From assembly GCA_021823305.1 (NCBI GenBank), contig JAKAOE010000059.1, positions 1-8,277 on the forward strand: a stretch of DNA of 8,277 nt. Reading direction: 5' to 3'. Below are positions 1 through 6,373 of the stretch, one piece after another. Every line of letters begins with the position of its first letter. Positions within the stretch are counted from its first letter, which is position 1. Origin of the DNA: Acidobacteriota bacterium (lineage in GTDB: Bacteria; Acidobacteriota; Terriglobia; Terriglobales; SCQP01). The notes under the pieces are model-generated. The model saw only the letters and a list, made by a program, of their open reading frames with translations, searched no databases and had not been told where the DNA came from. The translations under genes were made by a program, and so were the position numbers.

Positions 1-1
1 C

Positions 2-877
2 GATCTGGTTTCGCCCGACGGCATGAACCACACCGGCTTGGTGCTGATGGCCGCCGGCCTGGTCTTCATCGGCCTCGGCTTCAAGGTCTCCGCCGCCCCC
101 TTCCAGATGTGGACGCCCGACGTCTACGAGGGCGCACCCGCGCTCGTCACCGGCTTCATGTCCGCCGGCCCCAAGGCCGCCGCCTTCGCCGTCGCCCTGC
201 GCATCTTCTACGTCGCCCTCGCCGGCTCCAGCGCCGTCTGGTTCTGGCTGGTCTGGACCGCCGCCCTGCTCTCCATGTGCCTCGGCAACCTCGGCGCGCT
301 GCGCCAGCGCAACCTCAAGCGCATGCTCGCCTATAGCTCGATCGCCCAGGCCGGCTACATTCTCGTCGCCTTCGCCGCCCTGGGTTCCCAGGCGGTCTCC
401 GCCGTGCTGTTCTACCTCGCCGCCTACGTCGCCATGAACCTCGGCGCCTTCGCCGTGATCAGCCACTGGGCGCATCGCGGGGAGCGCTACGTCACCCTCG
501 ACGATTACGCCGGCCTCGGCTTCCGCTTTCCCGGTATGGCCTTCTGCCTGGCCCTGTTCCTGTTCTCGCTGATCGGCGTCCCGCTCACCGGCGGCTTCTT
601 CGGCAAGCTCTACGTCTTCCAGGCCGCCCTGCACGCCCACCTCGTCGGCCTCACCATCGTCGCGCTGCTCAATAGCGCCTTGGCGGCTTTCTACTACTTG
701 CGCGTGATCGTTTACCTGTACATGCGCCCCCAGGGCGAGCCCATCGCCAGCGCCCGCCTCACCGTACCCCTGTGGCTGGCCCTGGCCGGCTGCGCGGCGG
801 TCACGCTCTGGCTCGGCATCCTGCCCAGCCAGGTGCTCCACTTTGCCGCCGAAAGCGCCCGCCAACTGCTGCACTGA
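2..877 (+). CDS. nuoN: NADH-quinone oxidoreductase subunit N, 3' part (5' end outside window)
   Basis: This is the C-terminal ~290 residues of an antiporter-like membrane subunit of respiratory complex I, which takes part in proton pumping coupled to NADH:quinone electron transfer in the cytoplasmic membrane. The frame is open to the window edge, so the ATG at 23 is an internal Met and roughly 200 N-terminal residues are missing. Counting from that Met, the family signature GFKVSAAPFQMWTPDVYEGA (19-38) is followed by AGPK (Lys51), the loop NLKRMLAYSSIAQAGY and GVPLTGGFFGK (Lys195). Lys21, Lys51 and Lys195 correspond to the three membrane lysines known to matter in E. coli NuoN (K217, K247, K395), so the proton path looks intact. 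The rest is a series of hydrophobic helices. nuoN normally closes the nuo operon, and the unrelated gene that follows fits an operon end here. NuoN is favoured over NuoL/NuoM and Mrp subunits by the TPDVYEGAP motif and the short C-terminus. Confidence 0.96.
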   Translation, partial: DLVSPDGMNHTGLVLMAAGLVFIGLGFKVSAAPFQMWTPDVYEGAPALVTGFMSAGPKAAAFAVALRIFYVALAGSSAVWFWLVWTAALLSMCLGNLGALRQRNLKRMLAYSSIAQAGYILVAFAALGSQAVSAVLFYLAAYVAMNLGAFAVISHWAHRGERYVTLDDYAGLGFRFPGMAFCLALFLFSLIGVPLTGGFFGKLYVFQAALHAHLVGLTIVALLNSALAAFYYLRVIVYLYMRPQGEPIASARLTVPLWLALAGCAAVTLWLGILPSQVLHFAAESARQLLH

Positions 878-895
878 GCTGCGCCAATTTCCCGC

Positions 896-925
896 TTGAC
901 CGCCGGCGGCACGCCAGCCTAGATT
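896..925 (+). promoter_or_regulatory. Candidate sigma-70-type promoter for the Asp-box protein gene
   Basis: TTGACC at 896-901 (5 of 6 to the -35 consensus) is followed after 18 bases by TAGATT at 920-925 (4 of 6 to the -10 consensus). A transcript would start near 932 and have a leader of only about 14 bases carrying the GGGGG ribosome binding site. This is judged by eye, and the -10 is weak, so it is a candidate only. Confidence 0.4.
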
Positions 926-935
926 GTTTGGCTGG
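914..935 (+). other. Hairpin between nuoN and the Asp-box gene
   Basis: CCAGCC (914-919) and GGCTGG (930-935) form a perfect 6-bp stem around a 10-base loop. The loop holds the candidate -10 box, and the 3' arm includes the first two bases of the GGGGG ribosome binding site. No T-run follows, so it is not a canonical intrinsic terminator. In a transcript reading through from nuoN it could partly mask ribosome access to the next gene; in one starting near 932 the 5' arm would be absent. Confidence 0.45.
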
Positions 936-938
936 GGG
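934..938 (+). promoter_or_regulatory. Ribosome binding site deciding the 946 start
   Basis: GGGGG lies 7 bases before the ATG at 946. It supports this start over an in-frame TTG at 928 and over the long open frame beginning at 772, which lies inside nuoN. Confidence 0.55.
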
Positions 939-945
939 TGTCAAA

Positions 946-3900
946 ATGGTCCTACGGTCCAAGTCGGCCGTCCTTGCAGCAATCGCAACCCTTGGCTTGG
1001 CGGGCGCGCTCGCGGCGCAGGTTCCCGCATCGCTTTTGAAGAAGCTGCAATGGCGCAGCCTGGGACCGGAGATCGGCGGCCGCGTGGTCGCCGTGGCCGG
1101 CGTGCCGGACAACCCCAAGCTCTACTACATGGGCTCGACCGGCGGCGGCATCTGGAAGACCACCGATGCCGGCACGCGCTGGGTCAACATCTCCGACGGC
1201 AAGCTCGGCGGCACCAGCCCCAGCATCGGCGCCATCGCGGTCGCGCCCTCCAACAACAACATCCTCTACGCCGGCACCGGCGAGAGCGACATCCGCACCG
1301 ACATGATCCCCGGCGACGGCATGTACAAGTCCACCGACGGCGGCAAAACCTGGACCTACGCCGGGCTGCGCGACACCCACACCATCAGCGCCATCGCCAT
1401 TGACCCTAAGAACCCCGTCGTGGTCTACGTCTCCTCCATGGGCCATGTCTTCGTCCCCGATCCCACCCGCGGCGTCTACAAGACCACCGACGGCGGCAAG
1501 ACCTGGACCAAGGTCCTCTTCGTGGACGACAAGACCGGCGCGATCGACGTCGTCATGGATCCCGGCAACCCCGACGTGCTCTACGCCGCCATGTGGCAGG
1601 CGCAGCGTACGCCCTACTCGCTGATCAGCGGCGGCCCGGGCAGCGGCCTCTACAAGAGCACCGACGGCGGCGCCCATTGGACCAACCTCACCCACAACAG
1701 CGGCCTGCCGGCCGGCATCACCGGCCGCATCGGAGTGAGCCTGTGCGCCGCCCAGCCGCAGGTCGTCTACGCCATCATGCAGGCCGCGCACGGCGGCGTC
1801 TTCCGCTCCAACGACGGCGGCAAGACCTGGACCCGCACCTACGCCGGTTGGCCGCTGCGCCAGCGCGCCTTCTACTACACCGCCATCTACGCCGACCCGA
1901 AAAACCCGAACGTGGTCTACGCGCCCAACGTGGACGCGCTCTGGGTCTCGCGCGACGGCGGCAAAACCTTCAGCCGCCTGCGCCCGCCGCACGGCGACAA
2001 TCACATCGTCTGGATTAACCCGCTGCACACCGAGGACCTGGTCGAGGGCAACGACGGCGGCGCCACCGTTTCGCTGGATGGCGGCACCACCTGGAGCAGC
2101 GAGCATAACCAGCCCACCGGCCAGTTCTACCACGTCAACCTCGACGATCAGTTCCCCTTCCACGTCTACGGCGCGCAGCAGGACGAAGGCTCGTTTGATG
2201 GCCCCAGCGCCGCGGCCGGGGGCAGCATTGCGGTCGGCGACTGGGCGCGCGTGGCCTACGGCGAAAGCACCTATTCGGTGCCCCAGCCCGGCGACCCCGA
2301 CATCACCTACGGCAGCGGCTACTACAGCATCTTCCTCCGCTATCGGCTCTCCACCGGACAGTTTCAGGAAGTCAGTCCCTGGCCGGAGTACCAGGAGGGC
2401 GCGGCCTCGAACCAGTTGAAGTACCGCTTCGGGTGGACACACCCGATTCTGTTCTCGCCCGTCAACCCGCATGAACTGCTGATCGGGGCGCAATACGTCT
2501 TCACCAGCTACGACTACGGCAAGACTTGGCAGCGCATCAGCCCCGACCTCACCCGCAACGAACCGCAGACCGAACTGCCCAGCGGCGGGCCGATCATGGT
2601 GGACGCCTCCGGCGCCGAGATCTACCCCGGCATCTCCGCCCTGGCGGTGTCGCCCATGGACGGCCAGGTGATCTGGGCCGGCTCCGACGACGGCCTGGTC
2701 CACGTCACCACCAACGGCGGCCGCACCTGGCAGCAGGTGAACCCGCAGGGCCTGCCGGCGCACTCCTGGATCAGTTGCATCGAGCCCTCGCACACCGAGC
2801 GCGGCGTCGCCTATCTCACCGCTCGCCGTTACATGTGGGATGACTTCCATCCCTACGTCTATAAGACCACCGACATGGGCCGCACTTGGGAACCCATCGT
2901 CAGCGGCATTCCCGGCGACACCTACGTCTTCGACATCCGCCAGGATCCCCGCGACTCCAACCTGCTGCTGCTCGGCGCCAAGAACACCGTCTACGCCAGC
3001 TTCGACGCCGGCGCGCAGTGGCAGCCGCTCGCCCTCAACCTGCCCACTGCGCAGGTGCGCGACCTGCAGTTCAACAACCGCCAGGGCGAAGTAGTCATCG
3101 CCACCCACGGGCGGTCGTTCTGGGCGCTCGACGACCTCAGCTTCCTCGAGCAGCTCACCCGCCACCCCGACGCCTCCGGCGCGTTCGTCTTCGCTCCCCA
3201 GCGCGCCTGGCTCACCCACGCCTACGGCGGCGGCGGCTTCGGCGGGCCGGTGACGGTCGGACGCAATCCCGCCTTCGGCGCGACTGTATTCTTCCACGTT
3301 CCGGACAGCTACGACGGCGGCACGCCCGTCACGCTGACCTTCGAGAACGCCGAGGAACAGGTGGTCCGCAGCTTCCGCCTGCACAAGGCCGCGGCCCCGG
3401 CGCGCCACCCGGCCGCCGGCGCAACCCCCACGCCGGCGCAGTTGCTGCGCCGCCTCACCGCCATCCAACCCGGCATGAACCGCTTCCAATGGGACCTGCG
3501 CTACCCGCCCGCCACCGAGGTCACCGGCTTCGAGCCGCCGGTCGCCGCCGGCGGCCTGGACGACACCGTGAATGGCCCCACCGTGGTCCCCGGCAACTAC
3601 ACCGTAGTGCTCAACTACGGCGGCCAGACCAGCCGGCAAACGTTCCACGTGTCGCTCGATCCGCGGCTGCATCCGGCGCCCTCCGGCTTGGCGGCGCGCC
3701 TGGCGCTGGGGCTGCAAATCCACAACACGCTCAACGCGCTGGACGAGAAGATCAACCAGGCGATCGCGGCGCGTGACCGGCTGGAAGCCGCCCACTCGGC
3801 TTCGCCCGCGCTGGCGGCGCTGAACCGAGCCATCGCCAACGTGGTGCAGCTCAAGATCAAGTCCAGCGAAGGCAGCCTGGTCTTCGAGACCAAGCTGCGC

Positions 3901-4047
3901 AGCCACCTCGCTTACCTCGCCGCCGACCTCGACCTCAGCTACACCCGGCCGACCAGCGCCGAGTACGCGGTCTACCAACACCTGGCCGCCAAGGCCGCCG
4001 CCGGCGAACGTCAGCTCGACGCGGCGCTCGCCGGCGCGTCGCAATAG
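946..4047 (+). CDS. Secreted Asp-box (BNR) / VPS10-sortilin-like beta-propeller protein, 1033 residues
   Basis: This is a large exported protein of unassigned function. Residues 1-24 form a Sec signal peptide (basic MVLRSK, hydrophobic core, probable cleavage ALAA|Q). Eleven Asp-box motifs of the form S/T-x-D/N-x-G-x-x-W/F begin at residues 72, 129, 180, 238, 288, 335, 376, 521, 588, 641 and 685, marking blades of one or two beta-propellers between about 40 and 730. The propeller ends with HGRSFWALDDL (721-731), after which come a Gly-rich stretch, a beta-rich region with NRFQWDLRYPP (845-855) and an Ala-rich helical tail (about 915-1033). Related large proteins, often labelled 'glycosyl hydrolase', 'BNR repeat' or 'VPS10 domain', are to my knowledge common in acidobacteria. 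I see no sialidase FRIP motif, so enzymatic activity is unsupported; a binding role in the periplasm or at the surface is equally possible. Start at 946 is chosen for the signal peptide and GGGGG site. The spacing before it suggests its own transcription unit. Confidence 0.9.
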   Translation: MVLRSKSAVLAAIATLGLAGALAAQVPASLLKKLQWRSLGPEIGGRVVAVAGVPDNPKLYYMGSTGGGIWKTTDAGTRWVNISDGKLGGTSPSIGAIAVAPSNNNILYAGTGESDIRTDMIPGDGMYKSTDGGKTWTYAGLRDTHTISAIAIDPKNPVVVYVSSMGHVFVPDPTRGVYKTTDGGKTWTKVLFVDDKTGAIDVVMDPGNPDVLYAAMWQAQRTPYSLISGGPGSGLYKSTDGGAHWTNLTHNSGLPAGITGRIGVSLCAAQPQVVYAIMQAAHGGVFRSNDGGKTWTRTYAGWPLRQRAFYYTAIYADPKNPNVVYAPNVDALWVSRDGGKTFSRLRPPHGDNHIVWINPLHTEDLVEGNDGGATVSLDGGTTWSSEHNQPTGQFYHVNLDDQFPFHVYGAQQDEGSFDGPSAAAGGSIAVGDWARVAYGESTYSVPQPGDPDITYGSGYYSIFLRYRLSTGQFQEVSPWPEYQEGAASNQLKYRFGWTHPILFSPVNPHELLIGAQYVFTSYDYGKTWQRISPDLTRNEPQTELPSGGPIMVDASGAEIYPGISALAVSPMDGQVIWAGSDDGLVHVTTNGGRTWQQVNPQGLPAHSWISCIEPSHTERGVAYLTARRYMWDDFHPYVYKTTDMGRTWEPIVSGIPGDTYVFDIRQDPRDSNLLLLGAKNTVYASFDAGAQWQPLALNLPTAQVRDLQFNNRQGEVVIATHGRSFWALDDLSFLEQLTRHPDASGAFVFAPQRAWLTHAYGGGGFGGPVTVGRNPAFGATVFFHVPDSYDGGTPVTLTFENAEEQVVRSFRLHKAAAPARHPAAGATPTPAQLLRRLTAIQPGMNRFQWDLRYPPATEVTGFEPPVAAGGLDDTVNGPTVVPGNYTVVLNYGGQTSRQTFHVSLDPRLHPAPSGLAARLALGLQIHNTLNALDEKINQAIAARDRLEAAHSASPALAALNRAIANVVQLKIKSSEGSLVFETKLRSHLAYLAADLDLSYTRPTSAEYAVYQHLAAKAAAGERQLDAALAGASQ

Positions 4048-4061
4048 CCCCGGCGCGGGGC
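4047..4061 (+). terminator. GC hairpin directly after the Asp-box gene stop (weak terminator candidate)
   Basis: GCCCCG (4047-4052) pairs with CGGGGC (4056-4061) around a 3-base loop, starting on the last base of the TAG stop. There is no downstream T-run, so it is not a standard Rho-independent terminator. It could pause RNA polymerase or protect the 3' end. It lies between the Asp-box gene and the miaB -10 box, which fits a boundary between transcription units. Confidence 0.35.
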
Positions 4062-4074
4062 GCAAATTCGCCGC

Positions 4075-4083
4075 TGCTATACT
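4075..4083 (+). promoter_or_regulatory. Extended -10 promoter element for miaB, leaderless arrangement
   Basis: TGCTATACT combines the extended -10 TG (4075-4076) with TATACT (4078-4083, 5 of 6 to consensus). Seven bases separate it from the GTG at 4091, so transcription would be expected to start at or within a base or two of the start codon. No -35 match is seen at the usual distance, as is common for extended -10 promoters, and there is no clear ribosome binding site. Confidence 0.55.
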
Positions 4084-4090
4084 GGGCGCA

Positions 4091-5455
4091 GTGCCCGCCA
4101 AGACGTTTTACCTCGAGACCTTCGGCTGCCAGATGAACGTCCACGACTCCGAGCGCGTGGCCGGCACGCTGCAGGCGCAGGGGTACGCGCCGGTGGGCAA
4201 CATGCAGGAAGCTGAACTGATCCTATTCAATACCTGCAGCATCCGCGACAAGGCGGCGCACAAGGTGTTCGAGCGCCTGGCCAGCGCCAAGCCGCTGGCC
4301 CGCCAGGGCAAGAAGTTCGGCGTGCTGGGCTGCGTCGCCCAGCAGGAGGGCGAGGCCATCTACCGGCGCGCGCCCCACGTCAGCCTGGTGGCCGGCTCGG
4401 CCAGCTATGCCCGGCTCCCCGAGCTGCTGCGCGATCTGGAAGCCGGCGCCGGCCGCGTCAGCGGCCTGGGCGCCGCCGATGAAGCCTTCGAGACCGAGCT
4501 GACGCGGCGCGGCAATCCGTTTCGCGCCTACATCACCATCATCGAGGGCTGCGACAAGCACTGCGCCTACTGCGTCGTGCCCTACACCCGCGGCCAGGAG
4601 CGCAGCCGCGCCAGCGCCGCCATCCTGCGCGAGGCGGCCGAACTGGCGGGCTTGGGATACACCGAGGTGCAACTCCTGGGCCAGAACGTCAACTCCTACC
4701 GCGACCCGGCGCCGGCGCGGCTCGATTTCGCCGGCTTGCTGGCGGCGGCGGGCGAGATCCCCGGCCTCCGCCGGGTGCGCTACACCACCTCGCACCCGCG
4801 CGACTTCACCCCCGCGATCGTCACGGCGATGGGCCGCAACCCGGTGCTCTGCGACCACGTCCACCTGCCGGTGCAGTCGGGCTCGGACGCGGTGCTGGCG
4901 CGCATGCGCCGCGGCTACACACGCGCGCGCTACCTGGAGCTCATCGCCGCCATCCGCGCCTGCCCGCGCCCGCTGGCGGTGACCACCGACATCATCGTCG
5001 GCTTCCCGGGCGAAACCGACCGCGACTTCGAGCAGACCGCGGAGCTGCTGGGCGAGGTACGCTACGCCGGCGCGTTCATCTTCAAGTACTCGCCGCGGCC
5101 GCACACGGAGGCGCAAACCTGGGCGGACGACATCGCGGATGAGGTGAAGACGCAGCGGCTCATGATCCTGCAGCAACGCCAGCAGCAAATCCAGATGGAG
5201 GACAACCAGGCCTGGGTGGGGCGCGAGGTCGAGGCCATGGTCGAGGGCCGGCATCCCAAGCTCAGCCAGTGGACCGGCCGCACCAGCTCGAACCGCGTGG
5301 TCAACTTTTCGGCGCCGGAGGCGGCGCCCGCGCCCGGCCTGGCGATCCTGGGCCAGCCGGCGCCCGCCCCGGCCGGGTTCACCCCCGGGGCCTACGTCCG
5401 CGTCCGCGTCGAGCGCGCCGGGGCCAACAGCCTGGTCGGCCACCAGGTGGCCTGA
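4091..5455 (+). CDS. miaB: tRNA-2-methylthio-N6-dimethylallyladenosine synthase (tRNA methylthiotransferase MiaB)
   Basis: A cytoplasmic radical-SAM enzyme that adds a methylthio group to i6A37 in tRNAs reading UNN codons, giving ms2i6A. The 454-residue product has the three family modules. The N-terminal UPF0004 domain carries the second Fe-S cluster ligands Cys13 (FGCQMN), Cys49 (NTCSIR) and Cys81 (LGCVAQ). The radical-SAM core has CDKHCAYC (Cys154, Cys158, Cys161) and later VTTDIIVGFPGET. The C-terminal TRAM RNA-binding domain (from about 373) has GRTSSNRVVNF. GCQMN and the TRAM motif favour MiaB over MtaB or RimO. GTG at 4091 is the only workable start, because the next in-frame ATG (codon 15) would remove Cys13. 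There is no good ribosome binding site, consistent with a leaderless mRNA. A Pro/Ala-rich stretch (about 408-429) enlarges a TRAM loop. Its stop sits 11 bases before the next gene, implying an operon. Confidence 0.97.
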   Translation: MPAKTFYLETFGCQMNVHDSERVAGTLQAQGYAPVGNMQEAELILFNTCSIRDKAAHKVFERLASAKPLARQGKKFGVLGCVAQQEGEAIYRRAPHVSLVAGSASYARLPELLRDLEAGAGRVSGLGAADEAFETELTRRGNPFRAYITIIEGCDKHCAYCVVPYTRGQERSRASAAILREAAELAGLGYTEVQLLGQNVNSYRDPAPARLDFAGLLAAAGEIPGLRRVRYTTSHPRDFTPAIVTAMGRNPVLCDHVHLPVQSGSDAVLARMRRGYTRARYLELIAAIRACPRPLAVTTDIIVGFPGETDRDFEQTAELLGEVRYAGAFIFKYSPRPHTEAQTWADDIADEVKTQRLMILQQRQQQIQMEDNQAWVGREVEAMVEGRHPKLSQWTGRTSSNRVVNFSAPEAAPAPGLAILGQPAPAPAGFTPGAYVRVRVERAGANSLVGHQVA

Positions 5456-5460
5456 GGAGA
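5454..5460 (+). promoter_or_regulatory. Ribosome binding site of the DUF151 gene overlapping the miaB stop
   Basis: GAGGAGA starts within the TGA of miaB (5453-5455) and its GGAG core lies 7 bases before the ATG at 5467. It fixes that start against the much longer open frame beginning inside miaB, and suggests that ribosomes finishing miaB load onto the next gene. Confidence 0.8.
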
Positions 5461-5466
5461 TTCGTC

Positions 5467-5952
5467 ATGGAAGTCGAGATGAAGATTCGCGGATTGATGA
5501 TGGACGCTTCCACCAACACGCCCATCGTGATCCTCAAGGACCTCGAAGGCAACACCGTGCTGCCGATCTGGGTGGGCATCTACGAAGCCAACGCCATCGC
5601 GCTCGAGATCGAAAAGGTCGCCACCCCCCGCCCCATGACCCACGACCTGATCAAACAGGTGCTGGTGGGCTTCAACGCCGTGCTGGAAAAGGTGGTGGTG
5701 AACGAGCTGCGCGACGATACCTTCTACGCGGTGCTCTGGCTCGACCGCGAGGGCGAGACCATCATGCTCGACGCCCGCCCCAGCGATGCGCTGGCGCTGG
5801 CGCTGCGGCTGGACTGCCCCATCTACGTTGAGGACGAAGTGCTGAAGAGCTCGCGCATCGCCGCCGCCGCCGCCGACCCCAGCTCCAGCGAGGAGCTGCG
5901 GCGCTGGCTCGAAGGCCTGGGCGAAGAAGACACCGGCCACTACAAGATGTAG
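5467..5952 (+). CDS. Bifunctional nuclease family protein (DUF151/BFN domain)
   Basis: A small cytoplasmic protein of 161 residues whose first ~130 residues match the DUF151/BFN domain, a family with reported DNase and RNase activity in plant members but mostly uncharacterised in bacteria. Family-typical stretches are MKIRGLMMD (5-13), the TPIVILKDLEGNTVLPIWVG segment (18-37), the helix YEANAIALEIE (39-49), MTHDLIKQVL (57-66) and LDARPSDALALALR (101-114). A penta-Ala linker precedes an acidic C-terminal helix (about 138-157), and no UVR motif is present, so this is the short form. The ATG at 5467 has a strong GGAG site. It follows miaB by 11 bases, and I recall the miaB-DUF151 pairing from other bacteria, which hints at a role linked to RNA metabolism, but this is inference. 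The 3' end converges with queF, five bases apart. Confidence 0.9.
   Translation: MEVEMKIRGLMMDASTNTPIVILKDLEGNTVLPIWVGIYEANAIALEIEKVATPRPMTHDLIKQVLVGFNAVLEKVVVNELRDDTFYAVLWLDREGETIMLDARPSDALALALRLDCPIYVEDEVLKSSRIAAAAADPSSSEELRRWLEGLGEEDTGHYKM
5860..5874 (+). repeat. (GCC)5 triplet run
   Basis: Five consecutive GCC codons encode the penta-Ala linker between the DUF151 domain and its C-terminal helix. Slippage by whole units would change linker length but keep the frame. Confidence 0.7.
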
Positions 5953-5967
5953 GCGCCTCAGCGGCGC
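5953..5967. other. Hairpin across the convergent DUF151/queF junction
   Basis: GCGCC (5953-5957) pairs with GGCGC (5963-5967) around TCAGC. The five spacer bases between the two genes form one arm, and the loop and other arm lie in the 3' end of queF. It is symmetric, so it would form in both transcripts, but it lacks T-runs on either side and is too short to call a bidirectional terminator with confidence. Confidence 0.3.
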
Positions 5968-6359
5968 GGCCGCGGCCAGCGCGCGGTGACGGTGGAGGTG
6001 ATGCCGCCGCGCGGGGTGAACTTGCCCTCGACCCGCGCCCACGCCGGCCGCGCCGCCCGGACCACATCCTCCAGAATCCGGTTCACGGCGTTCTCGTAGA
6101 AGATTCCCAGATTGCGGTAGGCCAACAGGTACTCCTTCAGCGACTTCAGCTCCAGGCAGCGGCCGCGCGGCATGTAGGTCAGCGTCAGCACCGCGAAGTC
6201 GGGCAGGCCGGTCTTGGGGCAGACCGAGGTGTACTCCGGCGCCGTAATCGCGATCTCGTAGCCGGGAAACTGATTCGGCCAGGTCTCGATCTCAGGCAGC
6301 CGGTCGCGGAGGCCCGCCGCCGCGTGGGCGTCGGTGTAGCGTTTGGGAGTCGCGGGCAT
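5958..6359 (-). CDS. queF: NADPH-dependent 7-cyano-7-deazaguanine (preQ0) reductase, short unimodular type
   Basis: QueF reduces the nitrile of preQ0 to the aminomethyl group of preQ1 with two NADPH, supplying the base that replaces G34 in tRNAs with GUN anticodons (queuosine pathway). The 133-residue product matches the single-domain (Bacillus-type) form. It has the nucleophile Cys47 in TSVCPKTGLPDFA, Asp54 as the expected proton donor, the QueF motif ELKSLKEY (70-77), and the C-terminal GKFTPRGGI (112-120). Glu89 in FYEN aligns with substrate-binding Glu97 of B. subtilis QueF, but the preceding His96 is Tyr88 here. It is somewhat shorter than the 165-residue Bacillus enzyme, mainly at both ends. 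No other queuosine genes are in the window. It lies 56 bases after the tolC-like gene on the same strand and has an extended -10 element 5 bases before its ATG, so it may be transcribed on its own. No preQ1 riboswitch-like leader fits in the gap. Confidence 0.95.
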   Translation of the reverse strand: MPATPKRYTDAHAAAGLRDRLPEIETWPNQFPGYEIAITAPEYTSVCPKTGLPDFAVLTLTYMPRGRCLELKSLKEYLLAYRNLGIFYENAVNRILEDVVRAARPAWARVEGKFTPRGGITSTVTARWPRPRR

Positions 6360-6364
6360 GGCCT

Positions 6365-6373
6365 AGGATAGCA
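6365..6373 (-). promoter_or_regulatory. Extended -10 promoter element for queF, leaderless arrangement
   Basis: Read on the minus strand, TGCTATCCT (6373 down to 6365) has the extended TG and a TATCCT hexamer (4 of 6). Only five bases separate it from the ATG at 6359, so a start of transcription at or next to the start codon is expected. There is no -35 match at the usual spacing. The pattern closely matches the one before miaB. Confidence 0.45.

Noticed and set aside
772..945. N-terminal extension of the Asp-box protein starting inside nuoN
   Set aside because: It would overlap nuoN by over 100 bases, is Arg/Pro-rich and would bury the signal peptide; the ATG at 946 has a ribosome binding site and begins the signal peptide.
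946..4047. Calling the Asp-box protein a sialidase or glycosyl hydrolase
   Set aside because: Asp boxes occur in many non-enzymatic propellers and no FRIP motif or sialidase active-site pattern could be seen.
952..4101. 1049-codon open frame on the minus strand opposite the Asp-box gene
   Set aside because: Its product is low-complexity Gly/Ala/Val/Arg-rich with no recognisable domain, while the plus-strand frame has clear motifs. GC-rich third codon positions remove stops from the opposite strand.
4223..5443. 406-codon open frame on the minus strand opposite miaB
   Set aside because: Same composition effect; miaB on the other strand is unambiguous.
5269..5466. N-terminal extension of the DUF151 protein inside miaB
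   Set aside because: The extension is Arg/Gly/Pro-rich shadow translation of miaB; the DUF151 domain begins right after the ATG at 5467, which has a strong ribosome binding site.
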